A DNA stretch of 62,236 nt from a gamma proteobacterium HTCC2207 (GCA_905182275.1 CAJJAU010000010.1:1-62236), one strand, 5' to 3'; positions 16,566 through 26,058 are shown, numbered from the stretch's first letter. The notes: a model not told the origin generated them from the sequence alone. Translations and numbers: made by a program.

Positions 16566-17398
16566 TTAAATTCGTCGGTAAAAATAGCAGCGCCGTCGTC
16601 ATCGTAGATACGCACATAGTCAATATCAAAAGTAGCTTCGGTAAAGTCAGGCTCAATTACCTTTTCAACAGCAAAATTAAGTAGGACATATTGTGGGCTG
16701 TCAAAGGGCCAAGTGGCTTGATTTTTGACGGTGGGGCTGTAGGTGTAGTGATGTTTTCCATCAACGCTAAATACTAACTTTTCAGCAGTCCAGTCTAGGG
16801 CATAAACATGAAATTCAGAGGATATTGTCGGTATTACCTGGCCGCCTAGATTTACGGTATTACCATGGCTTGATCGCGTATGTATGGCGCTTTGAGCATG
16901 GTTTTGGTCTTTACCCCAGTGCTCTAAAATATCAATTTCGCCGCAGTCTGGCCAAGATTGATTGCCAAAACCTTGCGTTTCAAAGTACGCACCTGCTTCG
17001 GAGATATTTTTAGGCAACATCCATATAGCCGGCCATGTTCCATGACCCTTGGGTAGCTTAGCCCGTACCTCGACTCGACCATAGGTGAACGCGAATTTAG
17101 AATTTAGTCGAGCAGAGGTGTATTGTTTAACCACATCTTGGTCTTTAAAAGACTCTTTTTTGGCTTTTATTTTTAATAGACCATTGCTGACATAGGCGTT
17201 TTCTAATCGATTCGTATAATGTTGCTGTTCCTGATTATGCCAACTTTGGCCATCGGGTAGTCTAGTTTGATGAAACCATTTATTTTCATCAATAGGAGAG
17301 CGTGTGTTATTAAGAGTTTCTGCGTGGCCAATTTCCATAAGTGAACATAATAATAATGCGCCGAAAACATTTTTTAAAAAAAATTCAAACTGATGCAT
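16562..17398 (-). CDS. Secreted GH16 beta-glucanase (laminarinase-like)
   Basis: A 278-residue exported enzyme. A hydrophobic signal peptide (residues 8-26, ending IGHA) precedes a single GH16 jelly-roll domain. The catalytic ExDxxE motif is [10 protein letters not shown] with Glu154, Asp156 and Glu159. [28 protein letters not shown] and the C-terminal FDIDYVRIY are also typical of beta-1,3-glucanases. GAGGG lies nine bases before the ATG. It is single-domain, with no binding module, unlike its large neighbour on the same strand 52 bases upstream. The pair probably acts on laminarin or a related algal beta-glucan; the exact linkage is inferred from family resemblance. Confidence 0.9.
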   Translation of the reverse strand: MHQFEFFLKNVFGALLLCSLMEIGHAETLNNTRSPIDENKWFHQTRLPDGQSWHNQEQQHYTNRLENAYVSNGLLKIKAKKESFKDQDVVKQYTSARLNSKFAFTYGRVEVRAKLPKGHGTWPAIWMLPKNISEAGAYFETQGFGNQSWPDCGEIDILEHWGKDQNHAQSAIHTRSSHGNTVNLGGQVIPTISSEFHVYALDWTAEKLVFSVDGKHHYTYSPTVKNQATWPFDSPQYVLLNFAVEKVIEPDFTEATFDIDYVRIYDDDGAAIFTDEFN

Positions 17399-17450
17399 CG
17401 TTAAAGACCCTCATGTATATTTTATTTTCTAAAAAGGGCGGCCAGACCTG

Positions 17451-19820
17451 TTATTGAGCAGTAAATTTTATCCAATTTAAATTCCATTCACTGCCAACAG
17501 CGTCTAGACGCAGGGTTTGCTCGCCTGCACTTAGATTAACTGTTGCTGAGTTGGTTATCCAGGACTGCCAACCCCCGGTATTCGGAACACTTTGTGCATC
17601 TATTTGAATACCATCAATTAGCGTCTGAAAGCCATCACTTCCATTCTGACTAGCTAGCCGGTATTCAATTAGATAATTGCCTGCATTGGCCACATCTAAG
17701 GAGTATTCAACCCAGTCACCTTCGTCAATATAACCTACATTAAATCCAATACCTGTATCTGTGGTCGTCTCTATTTGCACTCCTAACATATCGTTATAGT
17801 CTTCAGCTTCAATTAATCCCGGGACAGGATGCGTAGAGCCAGATTGGCCACCTGTACTTCCATTCTCATCTTGGAAGACCCGAATGTAATCAACCACCAT
17901 GCGCTGAGGGAATACAGTGTATGAGTCAGGACTCCCTGGCCAGTCGCCTCCCACTGCAACATTAAAGATCATGAAAAACTGTTTTTGAAATGCAGCGAGA
18001 GATGCTGAATTATCTATCGCCATAACGTGATATTGCACATCGTCTACATACCATGTAATTCTGTAACTCGTCCAAACAATACTGTAAACATGAAAGTTTG
18101 CAGACAGATTTTCAGGTAATATTTCTTCACTACCAAAGTTTGCCGGTGAATAAGACGCATCTAGTCCGCCCGCGTTCCAGTGAGCAGTACCAACCGTACG
18201 GTTATCTTTACCGTTACCACCGCCAACCATTTCCATGACATCAAGTTCACCGCAATAAGGCCAGCTAACTTGATTAATGTTTTCACCCAACATCCAAAGG
18301 GCAGGCCATATCCCCTGACCCTCAGGCATTCGGGCTCGAATATCAATACGCCCATACTGGAAGTTTTGTTTGCCTTGCGTTTTTATGCGAGATGAAGTGT
18401 AGGAGCGACCACCAAAGGACTCCTCGTCCGCTCTAATGACCAACATCCCATCTTTTAGATATAAATTACGGTCGGTGTAGTATTGAAGTTCGTTGTTTCC
18501 CCAGCCGCCCTCGAAGCCAGTGCCGATCTCAAAGCTCCAGTCCGAGCTATCTAGCTGACTACCGTCAAACTCATCAGACCAAACTAAATCATAACCATTG
18601 TATGAGTTTGGCGACTGGTATCCAGAAAATGAAGGAATGACCCAGCCGTCGTCACCGCCCATAGGTGTTCCGCCTGCAGGTGTTCCGCCTGTACCATCAT
18701 CGATGCCTTCCCAGCGCACATTGTCGAGTTGAAAAATAGTGCTTGTATAGGCACTTGCCCAAATGACAATACCAGTATCCACTGAAACCAGCTGTAAACC
18801 GGCAGAGACTAATTCAGCGACGGGCACTGTGACAGTTTCCCAGCCTGATGCGCCGTGACTACCAATGGCTTTATCCCCTGAAGTACAGGGATAAACACAG
18901 TCAACTTTCATGGTGTAGTTACTATCACCAGTGACGGTTTTTATATCAAAAATAATGTTACCAGTGGAATAGGCGCTCAGATCCATTGGGGAATTTGTTT
19001 TAACGAAGAAGATAGCCTGCTGGCCTGCGGCACTATGCGCTATCTGCATTACATTTCCTCGGTCAACGTCCGCAACAATCTGCCAGCTTAAATTAGGACA
19101 GGCGGCGCCTCCATCTTGTGAACATGAGGTTCCCCAATTATTGGTAGAATCTTGGCCATTAAGTCCAGCGTCAAAAGCAGAATCGGCTTCGCCATTGTCC
19201 AATACCGACAAACTAATCGCTTGAGGTGTGTCAGAAGAGACTACAGTGACTAGTCTTGTTTGTGTAGCAGAGTTATCCGCTGCATCAGTAGCTGTGAACG
19301 TCACAGTATATTCACCTACCTCGTCGTCAACGTCACCTGAGATCAAGACCTCGACATCACCATCGACCAGATCAGACGCTGAAGCACCTGCATCAATATA
19401 GTTGGCACCTTGTTCGTGCGAGACCTCGGAGTCTCCGATCAAGCTAATAACCGGTGGCTGAGTATCGGCGACAGTAATTGTTCGTGTGGCAGTTGCGGTA
19501 TTTCCAGCAGCGTCAGATGCACTGTAGGTAATAGTATAAACGCCGGCAGTGTTGCCTACTTCGCCTGAGCTGGATACAGAAACAGCGCCATCAACGCTAT
19601 CAGATGCTGAGGCACCCTGATCATCATAGGCAGTGCCTTGTTCATGGTTGATCGCCTCGGCTCCCACCATAGTAATTGTCGGTGGTGTAGTATCAGATAC
19701 CGGAGGGTTTACCGGTGCAGAGCTGCTGCTCCCGCCACCACCACAAGCAATAAGTACCAAAGATAGAATCCCTATACTGCCCAATTTTGACAGTCTCGCT
19801 AAACCATTAAATGGATACAT
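17451..19820 (-). CDS. Multidomain lipoprotein GH16 beta-glucanase with two DUF5011 domains and CBM6
   Basis: A 789-residue surface lipoprotein. The signal peptide ends LVLIAC with lipidated Cys26, followed by a Gly/Ser linker. Two Ig-like DUF5011 repeats span about 45-117 and 121-193 (each with HEQG...Y.D.GASASD..DG and a closing TRxxTV). A galactose-binding-like beta-sandwich spans about 203-371, with three Cys in two short clusters. A GGTPAGGTP linker leads to the GH16 domain (about 405-650), whose catalytic motif GELDVMEMVG gives Glu525, Asp527 and Glu530. The C-terminus (about 667-789) is a CBM6-like module (GLIEAEDYNDM, WNLNWIKF). It is probably anchored in the outer membrane to degrade laminarin-like beta-glucans. 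The domain stack is typical of marine polysaccharide degraders. Confidence 0.92.
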   Translation of the reverse strand: MYPFNGLARLSKLGSIGILSLVLIACGGGGSSSSAPVNPPVSDTTPPTITMVGAEAINHEQGTAYDDQGASASDSVDGAVSVSSSGEVGNTAGVYTITYSASDAAGNTATATRTITVADTQPPVISLIGDSEVSHEQGANYIDAGASASDLVDGDVEVLISGDVDDEVGEYTVTFTATDAADNSATQTRLVTVVSSDTPQAISLSVLDNGEADSAFDAGLNGQDSTNNWGTSCSQDGGAACPNLSWQIVADVDRGNVMQIAHSAAGQQAIFFVKTNSPMDLSAYSTGNIIFDIKTVTGDSNYTMKVDCVYPCTSGDKAIGSHGASGWETVTVPVAELVSAGLQLVSVDTGIVIWASAYTSTIFQLDNVRWEGIDDGTGGTPAGGTPMGGDDGWVIPSFSGYQSPNSYNGYDLVWSDEFDGSQLDSSDWSFEIGTGFEGGWGNNELQYYTDRNLYLKDGMLVIRADEESFGGRSYTSSRIKTQGKQNFQYGRIDIRARMPEGQGIWPALWMLGENINQVSWPYCGELDVMEMVGGGNGKDNRTVGTAHWNAGGLDASYSPANFGSEEILPENLSANFHVYSIVWTSYRITWYVDDVQYHVMAIDNSASLAAFQKQFFMIFNVAVGGDWPGSPDSYTVFPQRMVVDYIRVFQDENGSTGGQSGSTHPVPGLIEAEDYNDMLGVQIETTTDTGIGFNVGYIDEGDWVEYSLDVANAGNYLIEYRLASQNGSDGFQTLIDGIQIDAQSVPNTGGWQSWITNSATVNLSAGEQTLRLDAVGSEWNLNWIKFTAQ

Positions 19821-20093
19821 AAATTGCCCTAAAATTGCCGTTAAAATTTTTATTACATCGTGCCCTCGACTTTACCGAATTTCAAGATGAAATGGGCACA
19901 GGACATCTCAAAATAGATAGAAAATAAGGCGAGTAGCTTCTGGGTTGCGTTAAGTGGGTAAAAGAGAATACTTGTGCGGGCCTTAAGTCTCCTAAAACGC
20001 TATGGGATGCCGTATCTTTGGGGATTTGCTATAGTTCGCCATAAACCGAAGCAATACGTCTAATTAATCAAAATTTGCCTATTGGGACAATTA

Positions 20094-21068
20094 ATGTCAG
20101 ATAAGTACCTCACTTGTGCGCTCTATAAATTTGTGACACTACCGGATTTTGCAGGACTTCAGGAGCCGCTCCAAAAAGCCATGTCTGACAATAATGTTTT
20201 TGGTACATTGCTACTGGCAACAGAGGGCGTTAATGGCACTATTGCTGGCTTGCCATCGGATGTGCAAGCAGTACTCGCTTGGTTGGAGCAGCAACCATTA
20301 TTGTCGGGAATTGACCAAAAAAATTCATATCATAGTGAAATCCCTTTTTACCGATCCAAGGTTAAGCTCAAGAAAGAGATTGTCACCATGGGTGTTGAGG
20401 GTATCGATCCTAAACACGTGGTGGGTACTTACGTTAAGCCCCATGATTGGAATGCGCTAATTTCTGATCCTGATGTAGTGGTTGTGGATACGCGTAATGA
20501 TTATGAGGTGGAAATAGGTACCTTTAAAAATGCCATTGACCCACAGACCAAAACCTTTCGAGACTTCCCTGCGTGGGCCGAGAAAAACCTCAATAAAGAA
20601 AAACATAAAAAGGTCGCCATGTTTTGTACCGGCGGTATTCGTTGTGAAAAGTCCACGGCGTACATGAAAGAGCAAGGCTTTGATGAGGTTTATCATCTTG
20701 AAGGCGGGATTCTTAAATATTTGGAGGAAGTCCCTAAAGATCAGACCTTGTGGGAAGGAGAATGTTTTGTGTTCGATAATCGAGTTGCGGTTGGCCATGA
20801 CCTGAAGCGTGGCTCCTATGATCAGTGCCATGCTTGCCGAATGCCGATTACCGAGCAAGAAAAACAATCTGAATTCTATCAGCAGGGCCTTGCTTGTCAT
20901 CATTGTCATGATGTGGTGGCAGATGATCGCAAAGAGCGTTTTGCCGAGCGGCAAAAGCAGGTAGAACTTGCCAAGCAGAGGGGAGAGGAGCACATTGGTA
21001 ATGCAGCATTTGAGGCTACTGAACGTCGCCGAGCGGCTAAAAAATACCGTAAGCAGCAACAAAAATAG
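20094..21068 (+). CDS. trhO: tRNA uridine(34) hydroxylase TrhO (rhodanese-domain protein)
   Basis: A 324-residue TrhO/YceA-family protein that makes 5-hydroxyuridine at the wobble position of some tRNAs using oxygen. It has the N-terminal acylphosphatase-like domain ([16 protein letters not shown]), the family's [17 protein letters not shown], and a rhodanese domain with [21 protein letters not shown] and the active-site Cys178 in [14 protein letters not shown]-terminal Cys-rich segment (CHACRMP and CHHCHD) and a basic tail follow. The ATG at 20094 has GGGA upstream; an in-frame TTG at 20082 is weaker. It stands alone, about 270 bases from the divergent GH16 gene. Confidence 0.93.
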   Translation: MSDKYLTCALYKFVTLPDFAGLQEPLQKAMSDNNVFGTLLLATEGVNGTIAGLPSDVQAVLAWLEQQPLLSGIDQKNSYHSEIPFYRSKVKLKKEIVTMGVEGIDPKHVVGTYVKPHDWNALISDPDVVVVDTRNDYEVEIGTFKNAIDPQTKTFRDFPAWAEKNLNKEKHKKVAMFCTGGIRCEKSTAYMKEQGFDEVYHLEGGILKYLEEVPKDQTLWEGECFVFDNRVAVGHDLKRGSYDQCHACRMPITEQEKQSEFYQQGLACHHCHDVVADDRKERFAERQKQVELAKQRGEEHIGNAAFEATERRRAAKKYRKQQQK

Positions 21069-21119
21069 CGTTCCGTCTGATCGCGTTAGCTTTAGATAGG
21101 GCTTGACTGAGGTAATTTG

Positions 21120-22118
21120 ATGAAAGAGCTTGATATTTGGCACGCTCAGGTGAGCGAGGAAGCGTTGGAGCCAGAACGGCCGATTATAGATGCGCATCAC
21201 CACCTTTGGCGAGCAGGGACTCCTTATGAGATCGATGATCTGTGGGCAGATACGCGATCTGGCCACAATATTGTTGGCACCGTTTTTATTGAATGCGGCT
21301 CAGAGTATCGGCTTGATGGGCCCATTTCATTAAGACCCGTTGGTGAAACTGAGTACGTTCGACGTCAAGTTGAATACTCGCAGCGCCATAAGATGATGGG
21401 GCAACCTCCCGTTCTTGGTATGGTCAGCCATGCTGACCTAACCTTGGGCACAGCCGTCAAAGATGTACTTGAGGCCCATGCAGAGTCAGCAGGGGGGCTG
21501 CTTCGCGGTATCCGTCATGCCACCGCTTACTATCCCGATCCGCCAGCGGTTGATCGCTACACCGGGCGTATTGCTGAATTGATGATGCAGCCTCAGTTCC
21601 GTGAAGGCTTTGCGCAATTGGCTCCGGTAGGGCTAAGTTATGATGCCTGGCTTTTGCACACCCAAATTAAAGAATTAACAGCGTTAGCCAATGAGTTTCC
21701 TGAAACGACTATTATCTTCGATCACTTTGGCGGTCCTTTAGGTATCGGCCCCTATGCGGGCAAACAAAAAGAGTTGTTTCCACAATGGAAAGCCGATGTT
21801 GCAGAGTTGGCTCGTTGTAAGAATGTGGTGGCTAAGTTAGGAGGGTTGGCCATGGTCATTAATGGTTGGGGGTGGGATGGGCGCGATAAGCCCGCCAGTT
21901 CCGACGAAATTGTGGCCGCTCATGGAGACTATTATCGACATACCATTGACTATTTCGGGCCTGATCGATGTATGTTTGAGAGTAATTTCCCCGTGGATAA
22001 ATTATCGGTGTCTTACGGTGTACTTTGGAACGCATTTAAAAAAATGGCAAAGGGGTTTAGCGAGTCTGAAAAAGACGCTATGTTTCGAGGGACTGCAGCG
22101 CGCATTTACAAGCTTTAG
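21120..22118 (+). CDS. Amidohydrolase_2 family metal-dependent hydrolase
   Basis: A 332-residue cytoplasmic TIM-barrel hydrolase. The metal-binding HxH is in PIIDAHHHLWR near residue 24. Later family signatures are VSHADLTLG, GIRHATAYYPDP, TIIFDHFGGPLG and the C-terminal metal Asp region MFESNFPVDK. This pattern belongs to the group that includes lactonases and 2-pyrone-4,6-dicarboxylate hydrolase-like enzymes. GAGG lies before the ATG at 21120. It follows trhO after about 50 bases on the same strand, perhaps cotranscribed, but the functions are not obviously connected. The substrate is unknown. Confidence 0.82.
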   Translation: MKELDIWHAQVSEEALEPERPIIDAHHHLWRAGTPYEIDDLWADTRSGHNIVGTVFIECGSEYRLDGPISLRPVGETEYVRRQVEYSQRHKMMGQPPVLGMVSHADLTLGTAVKDVLEAHAESAGGLLRGIRHATAYYPDPPAVDRYTGRIAELMMQPQFREGFAQLAPVGLSYDAWLLHTQIKELTALANEFPETTIIFDHFGGPLGIGPYAGKQKELFPQWKADVAELARCKNVVAKLGGLAMVINGWGWDGRDKPASSDEIVAAHGDYYRHTIDYFGPDRCMFESNFPVDKLSVSYGVLWNAFKKMAKGFSESEKDAMFRGTAARIYKL

Positions 22119-22128
22119 ACGTTTAAAA

Positions 22129-22148
22129 AATGAGCCTTACGGCTCATT
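22129..22148. terminator. Short perfect hairpin after the amidohydrolase
   Basis: An eight-pair stem (AATGAGCC / GGCTCATT) with a four-base loop starts 10 bases after the stop. On the plus strand it is followed by AAAAGG, on the minus strand by TTTT. It looks like an intrinsic terminator better suited to minus-strand transcripts, although no minus-strand gene precedes it. Confidence 0.45.
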
Positions 22149-22313
22149 AAAAGGTAGGACTACTTTGACGTAGAGGGATATGATGGCACCGATACAGCGA
22201 ACACATTAAAAGTGAATGTATGGTTGCGGTACAACGCATCACGGGGTGAAAATTTCATCAATTCTTCATACTTGGCTGCATAAACAGCGCGGGTTATGAA
22301 GCAATTGAATCAA

Positions 22314-22346
22314 TAATGCGAATGATAATGGATATCGTTCGCATTA
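22314..22346. promoter_or_regulatory. Large near-perfect palindrome, Fur/Zur-like operator candidate
   Basis: A 33-bp dyad centred on 22330. The outer nine bases on each side (TAATGCGAA / TTCGCATTA) match perfectly and an inner GATA/TATC pair also matches. The 19 bases from 22324 match the classical Fur consensus at 13 positions by my count. It lies about 175 bases upstream of the homocysteine methyltransferase start. A metal-responsive repressor site is plausible because that enzyme family is zinc-dependent, but it could be another dimeric regulator. Confidence 0.45.
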
Positions 22347-22404
22347 ACCAGTAAAAATGTTCTTATTTTTAAATACTCACTGATATTGCTCTAATATCCA
22401 TGAG

Positions 22405-22420
22405 ATAATCTATAGATTAT
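22405..22420. promoter_or_regulatory. Perfect 16-bp AT-rich palindrome
   Basis: ATAATCTATAGATTAT is a perfect palindrome lying about 100 bases before the homocysteine methyltransferase start. It is close to where a promoter would be expected and may be a second operator. Apart from this, the 33-bp dyad and the hairpin, I see nothing definite in the 400-base gap from 22119 to 22521. Confidence 0.35.
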
Positions 22421-22521
22421 TAAAACAGCATGCCTGAATTCGGAGTTGATGCAGTCTTGTAATTAAACCTTAGGCTTACACTGTGTGTGGGCGTTATCTA
22501 TTAATATTTAGTGGAAATTTA

Positions 22522-23400
22522 ATGAAAATTTTGGACGGTGGAATTGGGCGTTATTTAAAAGAAATTGGCGCGCCATTTGAACAACCCGAATGGTCCGCTT
22601 TAGCGCTGATGGAAAAGCCCTCAGCGGTGACAGTTGCTCATCAGGCCTTTGTCAATGCAGGCTCTCAAGTTATTTCCACTAACTCTTATGCGGTAGTTCC
22701 TTTTCATATTGGCGAGGAGAGATTTTCTGCGCGCGGTCCTGAGTTAATTCGACTATCCGGCCAGTTAGCACAGCAGGTTAAACACGCTTCGACTGAGAAT
22801 ATATTGGTAGCCGCGAGTATTCCTCCGGTATTTGGCTCCTATAAGCCGGAAGAATTCGTCCATGATGACGCCGTGGCGATGCTAGAGATTTTTAAGCAGC
22901 ACCTCTTGCCATACACCGATATTGTACTAGCTGAAACAATATCGAGTATTGCTGAAGTCACGGCTATTCAATCGGTGTTCAGAGATTGTGGCCAGCCACT
23001 TTGGATTAGTATGACTCTTGAAGATGAACCTCTATCGAGTAAACAGTCGCGCTTAAGATCAGGTGAACCACTCAGGGATGCTATAGAAAGTATTGATTTT
23101 CAGTGTGTAGAGGCGGTTTTATTTAACTGTAGCCAACCTGAGGTGATGGCTGAAGCCATTAAGTTAGCGGTTGAGATGCTGCCTGCTGGGAAGGAGGTTG
23201 GGGTTTATGCGAATGGATTCAGGCCCATCACCAATAACATCGAAGCTAATGACGGCTACTCCACACTGCGGGATGATTTAACCCCACAAGACTACCTAGA
23301 ATTTGCTCAACACTGGCAGCTATTAGGTGCCACTATGGTCGGTGGCTGTTGTGGGATTGGGCCCGATCATATCGCGCGGCTCAAGAGTTTAAATGATTAA
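22522..23400 (+). CDS. Homocysteine S-methyltransferase family protein (MmuM-like)
   Basis: A 292-residue zinc-dependent methyltransferase. The zinc ligands are Cys203 in LFNCSQPEV and Cys276/Cys277 in MVGGCCGIGP, the exact pattern of the homocysteine S-methyltransferase domain. The N-terminus (MKILDGGIGRYLKEIG) and the STNSYAVVP substrate loop also fit. The ATG at 22522 has GTGGA six bases upstream; an earlier in-frame GTG at 22483 adds a non-conserved extension. Such enzymes move a methyl group from S-methylmethionine, betaine or another donor to homocysteine. The donor is not evident. It is a single gene with a long, dyad-rich leader and a hairpin terminator just after it. A place in the window's C1 metabolism is possible but it is 24 kb from that cluster. 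Confidence 0.87.
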   Translation: MKILDGGIGRYLKEIGAPFEQPEWSALALMEKPSAVTVAHQAFVNAGSQVISTNSYAVVPFHIGEERFSARGPELIRLSGQLAQQVKHASTENILVAASIPPVFGSYKPEEFVHDDAVAMLEIFKQHLLPYTDIVLAETISSIAEVTAIQSVFRDCGQPLWISMTLEDEPLSSKQSRLRSGEPLRDAIESIDFQCVEAVLFNCSQPEVMAEAIKLAVEMLPAGKEVGVYANGFRPITNNIEANDGYSTLRDDLTPQDYLEFAQHWQLLGATMVGGCCGIGPDHIARLKSLND

Positions 23401-23414
23401 ACGCAAAAACAATT

Positions 23415-23437
23415 AAGGCCGCTTTTAGAGCGGCCTT
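23415..23437. terminator. Bidirectional terminator between convergent genes
   Basis: A nine-pair GC-rich stem (AAGGCCGCT / AGCGGCCTT) with a five-base loop between the homocysteine methyltransferase and the convergent lipoprotein gene. On the minus strand it is followed by AATTGTTTTT, on the plus strand by AAACTC, so it suits the minus-strand gene best. Confidence 0.7.
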
Positions 23438-23443
23438 AAACTC

Positions 23444-24208
23444 TTAAAGGCGAGTGTAAATTTCAGTGACTTTAACACCATTAACTGTCAATGTTTGACT
23501 GAAATGATCCTGATCAATCAACACTAATTGCAGTGATTGTTGAGTTTCAGCATAGCCTTCTAAAGAGCTGGTCATAACGGTTTCAATAGCTTGACCTGCT
23601 GTAGTAATGTCAATCGGGCCAAACCAAAAATCGCTACTGCTTTGATTGTCTTGGCTCTCTATCGAAGCAGTGCGCTGGAGAGAGATAAAGTGTCCGCCAC
23701 CAATCATCTTGGTGGTAAAAACGTTGTCTTTTACATTATGCCAAAGGCCATCATAGGGAGATGTTGCGATAGAAGCCGTATTCCACGTCTCGACCATATC
23801 TAATGAACGGCCATCATCATATTTCATCCCCATTATAGTTTGCACAAAGCCGCTATCAGTCTCCTCAATAGCCACATCAAAGCTATAACCCTCAACAGAG
23901 CCATTATGGTTGACCGTGGGCACCTCAACCATCACGCCGTTGTCCCAGGTCGCAATACCGGCGCCAACATCGATACCAATTTCTTTGTTCATAAAGGCAA
24001 ACATAAATCGGTTGTTGGTATAAATTTTAATTTGATCACGCAGTAAAACAGTCACCTCACCGCTCTCTGTAACCTCTACATCTTTAAGTAAATACGCACC
24101 ATCAGGTAGCGCCGGTATTTCAAGAGCTGTGACAACAGGTGTTTTCTCATTACTGCAAGCCGCTAGCAGTAGGACAATAAAGCTCAGCACTAAATGTTTT
24201 AAATTCAT
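23444..24208 (-). CDS. Lipoprotein of unknown function
   Basis: A 254-residue protein with a lipoprotein signal peptide, MNLKHLVLSFIVLLLAAC, lipidated at Cys18 and followed by Ser (outer membrane sorting expected). GAGGG precedes the start. The mature part is predicted mostly beta from its alternating hydrophobic pattern, with no catalytic motif that I recognise. It contains segments such as GVMVEVPTVNHNGSVEGYSFDV and MVETWNTAS that suggest a lipocalin- or DUF-type barrel, but this is only an impression. It stands alone between convergent and divergent neighbours. Confidence 0.75.
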   Translation of the reverse strand: MNLKHLVLSFIVLLLAACSNEKTPVVTALEIPALPDGAYLLKDVEVTESGEVTVLLRDQIKIYTNNRFMFAFMNKEIGIDVGAGIATWDNGVMVEVPTVNHNGSVEGYSFDVAIEETDSGFVQTIMGMKYDDGRSLDMVETWNTASIATSPYDGLWHNVKDNVFTTKMIGGGHFISLQRTASIESQDNQSSSDFWFGPIDITTAGQAIETVMTSSLEGYAETQQSLQLVLIDQDHFSQTLTVNGVKVTEIYTRL

Positions 24209-24502
24209 GATTGACCCTCTGGATATAAAGACTATTTCAATTGATGATTTTTACGGTAACACAACGCAGGCTTCACTAATAAAGATGTTGGAGCCATTGA
24301 GCGCAAAAATAACAGTTTTTGTCGAATTAATGGTAATTGTTGAGGTGCGAATTTACTGTCTCTAGAGAAAAATATTATAGACAGCGAAGGGCGGGTTATT
24401 CTGGTAAAATACAAAGTGATCGATACCCTTGCCAATATACTTGCCTGATAGCTGCGCACGTCTCAATGCAGACGGGTTTGATCGCTGCTCCCAAAACAAA
24501 AC
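24209..24502. other. Divergent intergenic region, lipoprotein / dbpA
   Basis: About 290 bases separate the divergent lipoprotein and dbpA genes. I found no strong promoter hexamers, terminators or small gene with a ribosome binding site. Both promoters are expected here. Confidence 0.4.
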
Positions 24503-25903
24503 ATGAGAATCCCCTTGTCACAATATAATTTTTCCAGTTTAGATCTAAACGCCGCCTTAGTTGATAACCTTGCAAGCCTTGGTTACAGAGAGATGACGCC
24601 GATTCAGGCGCAAGCTTTACCTCCTATTTTGGCTAATAAAGACGTTATTGCTAGGGCCAAAACGGGCTCCGGTAAAACCGCAACCTTTGCTTTAGGGTTG
24701 TTGAACAAGCTTGATGTGAAGCGTTTTCGGGTACAAACGTTAGTGTTATGCCCAACCCGCGAGTTGGCAGACCAGGTGGCGGTAGAAATACGCAAACTGG
24801 CCCGTGGTATTCATAACATTAAGGTGCTCACTTTGTGTGGAGGTATGGCCTTTGGACCTCAAGTAGGCTCTTTGGAGCATGGAGCGCACATTATTGTGGG
24901 CACGCCTGGGAGGATTGAAGAACACTTACGTAAAGCGAATCTCAACCTAGATAACCTAACGACGTTGGTGCTAGATGAAGCTGATAGAATGTTAGACATG
25001 GGTTTTCAGCAAGCCTTAGATGATATCGTTAGTTATATGCCTGAACAGCGGCAAACCATGTTGTTTAGTGCCACTTATCCTGCAAAAATCGAAAAAACTG
25101 CGCAACGAATTATGCAATCTCCGGTGACTATAGAAGTCCAGGATAGTCATAACAAAGAAAGTATTCTACAAACCCTTTACCAAGTAGAAAATAATCAGTC
25201 GCGCGTAGAGGCGATTAGGCTCTTATTACAAGCACATCAACCTGAGACCACGCTCATTTTTTGTAACACTAAGATCGATACTGACCGAGTGGCTAATGAG
25301 TTACGTGCAGTGGGTTACGCAGCGTTGGCCTTACATGGCGATTTAGAACAAAAACAGAGGGATCAAACTTTAGTGTGTTTTGCTAATCGCAGTGCGTCGG
25401 TGCTGGTCGCTACCGATGTGGCAGCACGAGGTTTAGACATCGAGTCTCTAGATTTGGTGATCAATTATCAAATTGCGAGTGAGCTAGAAGTCCATACTCA
25501 TCGCATTGGCCGCACTGGTCGTGCGGGGGCCCAAGGTATTGCCTGCAGCTTATATACGCACAGAGAAAATCATAAAGTTGGCTTGTTAGAAGATTATTTA
25601 GACGAAAAATTTGAGCGTAATAATTTACCGGACACAGCCTTATTAGACCAACCGGTTTTTTATCCTCCCATGGTGACCCTTCATATCGGTGGAGGCAAAA
25701 AGCAGAAGCTTAGAGCAGGGGATATTGTAGGCGCCCTAACGGGTGTTGATGGTATTCCAGGTGCAGCGATAGGCAGAATACAGGTGGGCGATAATTGGTC
25801 CTACGTTGCTGTGGCTAATGAACATGGAAAAACTGCGTTTAATAAACTCAATGAAGGCAAGCTTAAGGGGCGCAGTTTTAAAGTCAGACGTTTGCGAGGC
25901 TAG
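24503..25903 (+). CDS. dbpA: ATP-dependent RNA helicase DbpA
   Basis: A 466-residue DEAD-box helicase that acts on 23S rRNA hairpin 92 in 50S subunit assembly. Motifs in order: the Q motif region (YREMTPIQAQALPP), Walker A RAKTGSGKTATF, PTRELADQV, GTPGRIEEHL, DEAD in LVLDEADRMLDMGF, SAT, ATDVAARGLDIESL and HRIGRTGRAGAQG. The C-terminal DbpA RNA-recognition domain is present (MVTLHIGGGKKQKLRAGDIVGAL, ending FKVRRLRG), which separates it from RhlE and SrmB types. The start has a poor ribosome binding site. It is transcribed toward the tRNA gene, which lies on the other strand. Confidence 0.95.
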   Translation: MRIPLSQYNFSSLDLNAALVDNLASLGYREMTPIQAQALPPILANKDVIARAKTGSGKTATFALGLLNKLDVKRFRVQTLVLCPTRELADQVAVEIRKLARGIHNIKVLTLCGGMAFGPQVGSLEHGAHIIVGTPGRIEEHLRKANLNLDNLTTLVLDEADRMLDMGFQQALDDIVSYMPEQRQTMLFSATYPAKIEKTAQRIMQSPVTIEVQDSHNKESILQTLYQVENNQSRVEAIRLLLQAHQPETTLIFCNTKIDTDRVANELRAVGYAALALHGDLEQKQRDQTLVCFANRSASVLVATDVAARGLDIESLDLVINYQIASELEVHTHRIGRTGRAGAQGIACSLYTHRENHKVGLLEDYLDEKFERNNLPDTALLDQPVFYPPMVTLHIGGGKKQKLRAGDIVGALTGVDGIPGAAIGRIQVGDNWSYVAVANEHGKTAFNKLNEGKLKGRSFKVRRLRG

Positions 25904-26011
25904 TGTGCATGATGAATTAAGGACTGTTATTACAGCAGACAGCACCAAAGGCTATGCAGTTCGAATCCTTCCCTAAAGTACCTACGCGGATACAGTAACA
26001 ATCACATGAAC

Positions 26012-26047
26012 AAAAAAGCCCCTGCAGTCTAATGATCACAGGGGCTT
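26012..26047 (-). terminator. Terminator of the tRNA-Leu transcript
   Basis: A nine-pair stem (AAGCCCCTG / CAGGGGCTT) starts 11 bases past the tRNA 3' end and is followed on the minus strand by six T residues. The plus strand has a shorter T run, so it mainly ends the tRNA transcript; it may also stop readthrough from dbpA. Confidence 0.88.
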
Positions 26048-26058
26048 AAGAGTATGCT

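Noticed and set aside
18660-18692. Short tandem DNA repeat in the large GH16 gene
   Set aside because: It encodes a GGTPAGGTP linker, a normal low-complexity spacer in multidomain secreted enzymes, not a mobile or regulatory repeat.
20457-21266. A 269-codon open frame on the minus strand
   Set aside because: It is antisense to trhO and the following amidohydrolase, both of which have clear motifs. It has no recognisable domain and is a shadow frame. The same holds for other antisense frames such as 56374-56847 and 12803-13165.
25949-25972. Stretch GCAGTTCGAATCCTTCC resembling a tRNA T-arm
   Set aside because: The T-loop word is present but the 5' side does not pair with the 3' side, and no acceptor or anticodon arm precedes it. 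It may be a chance match or a decayed fragment.
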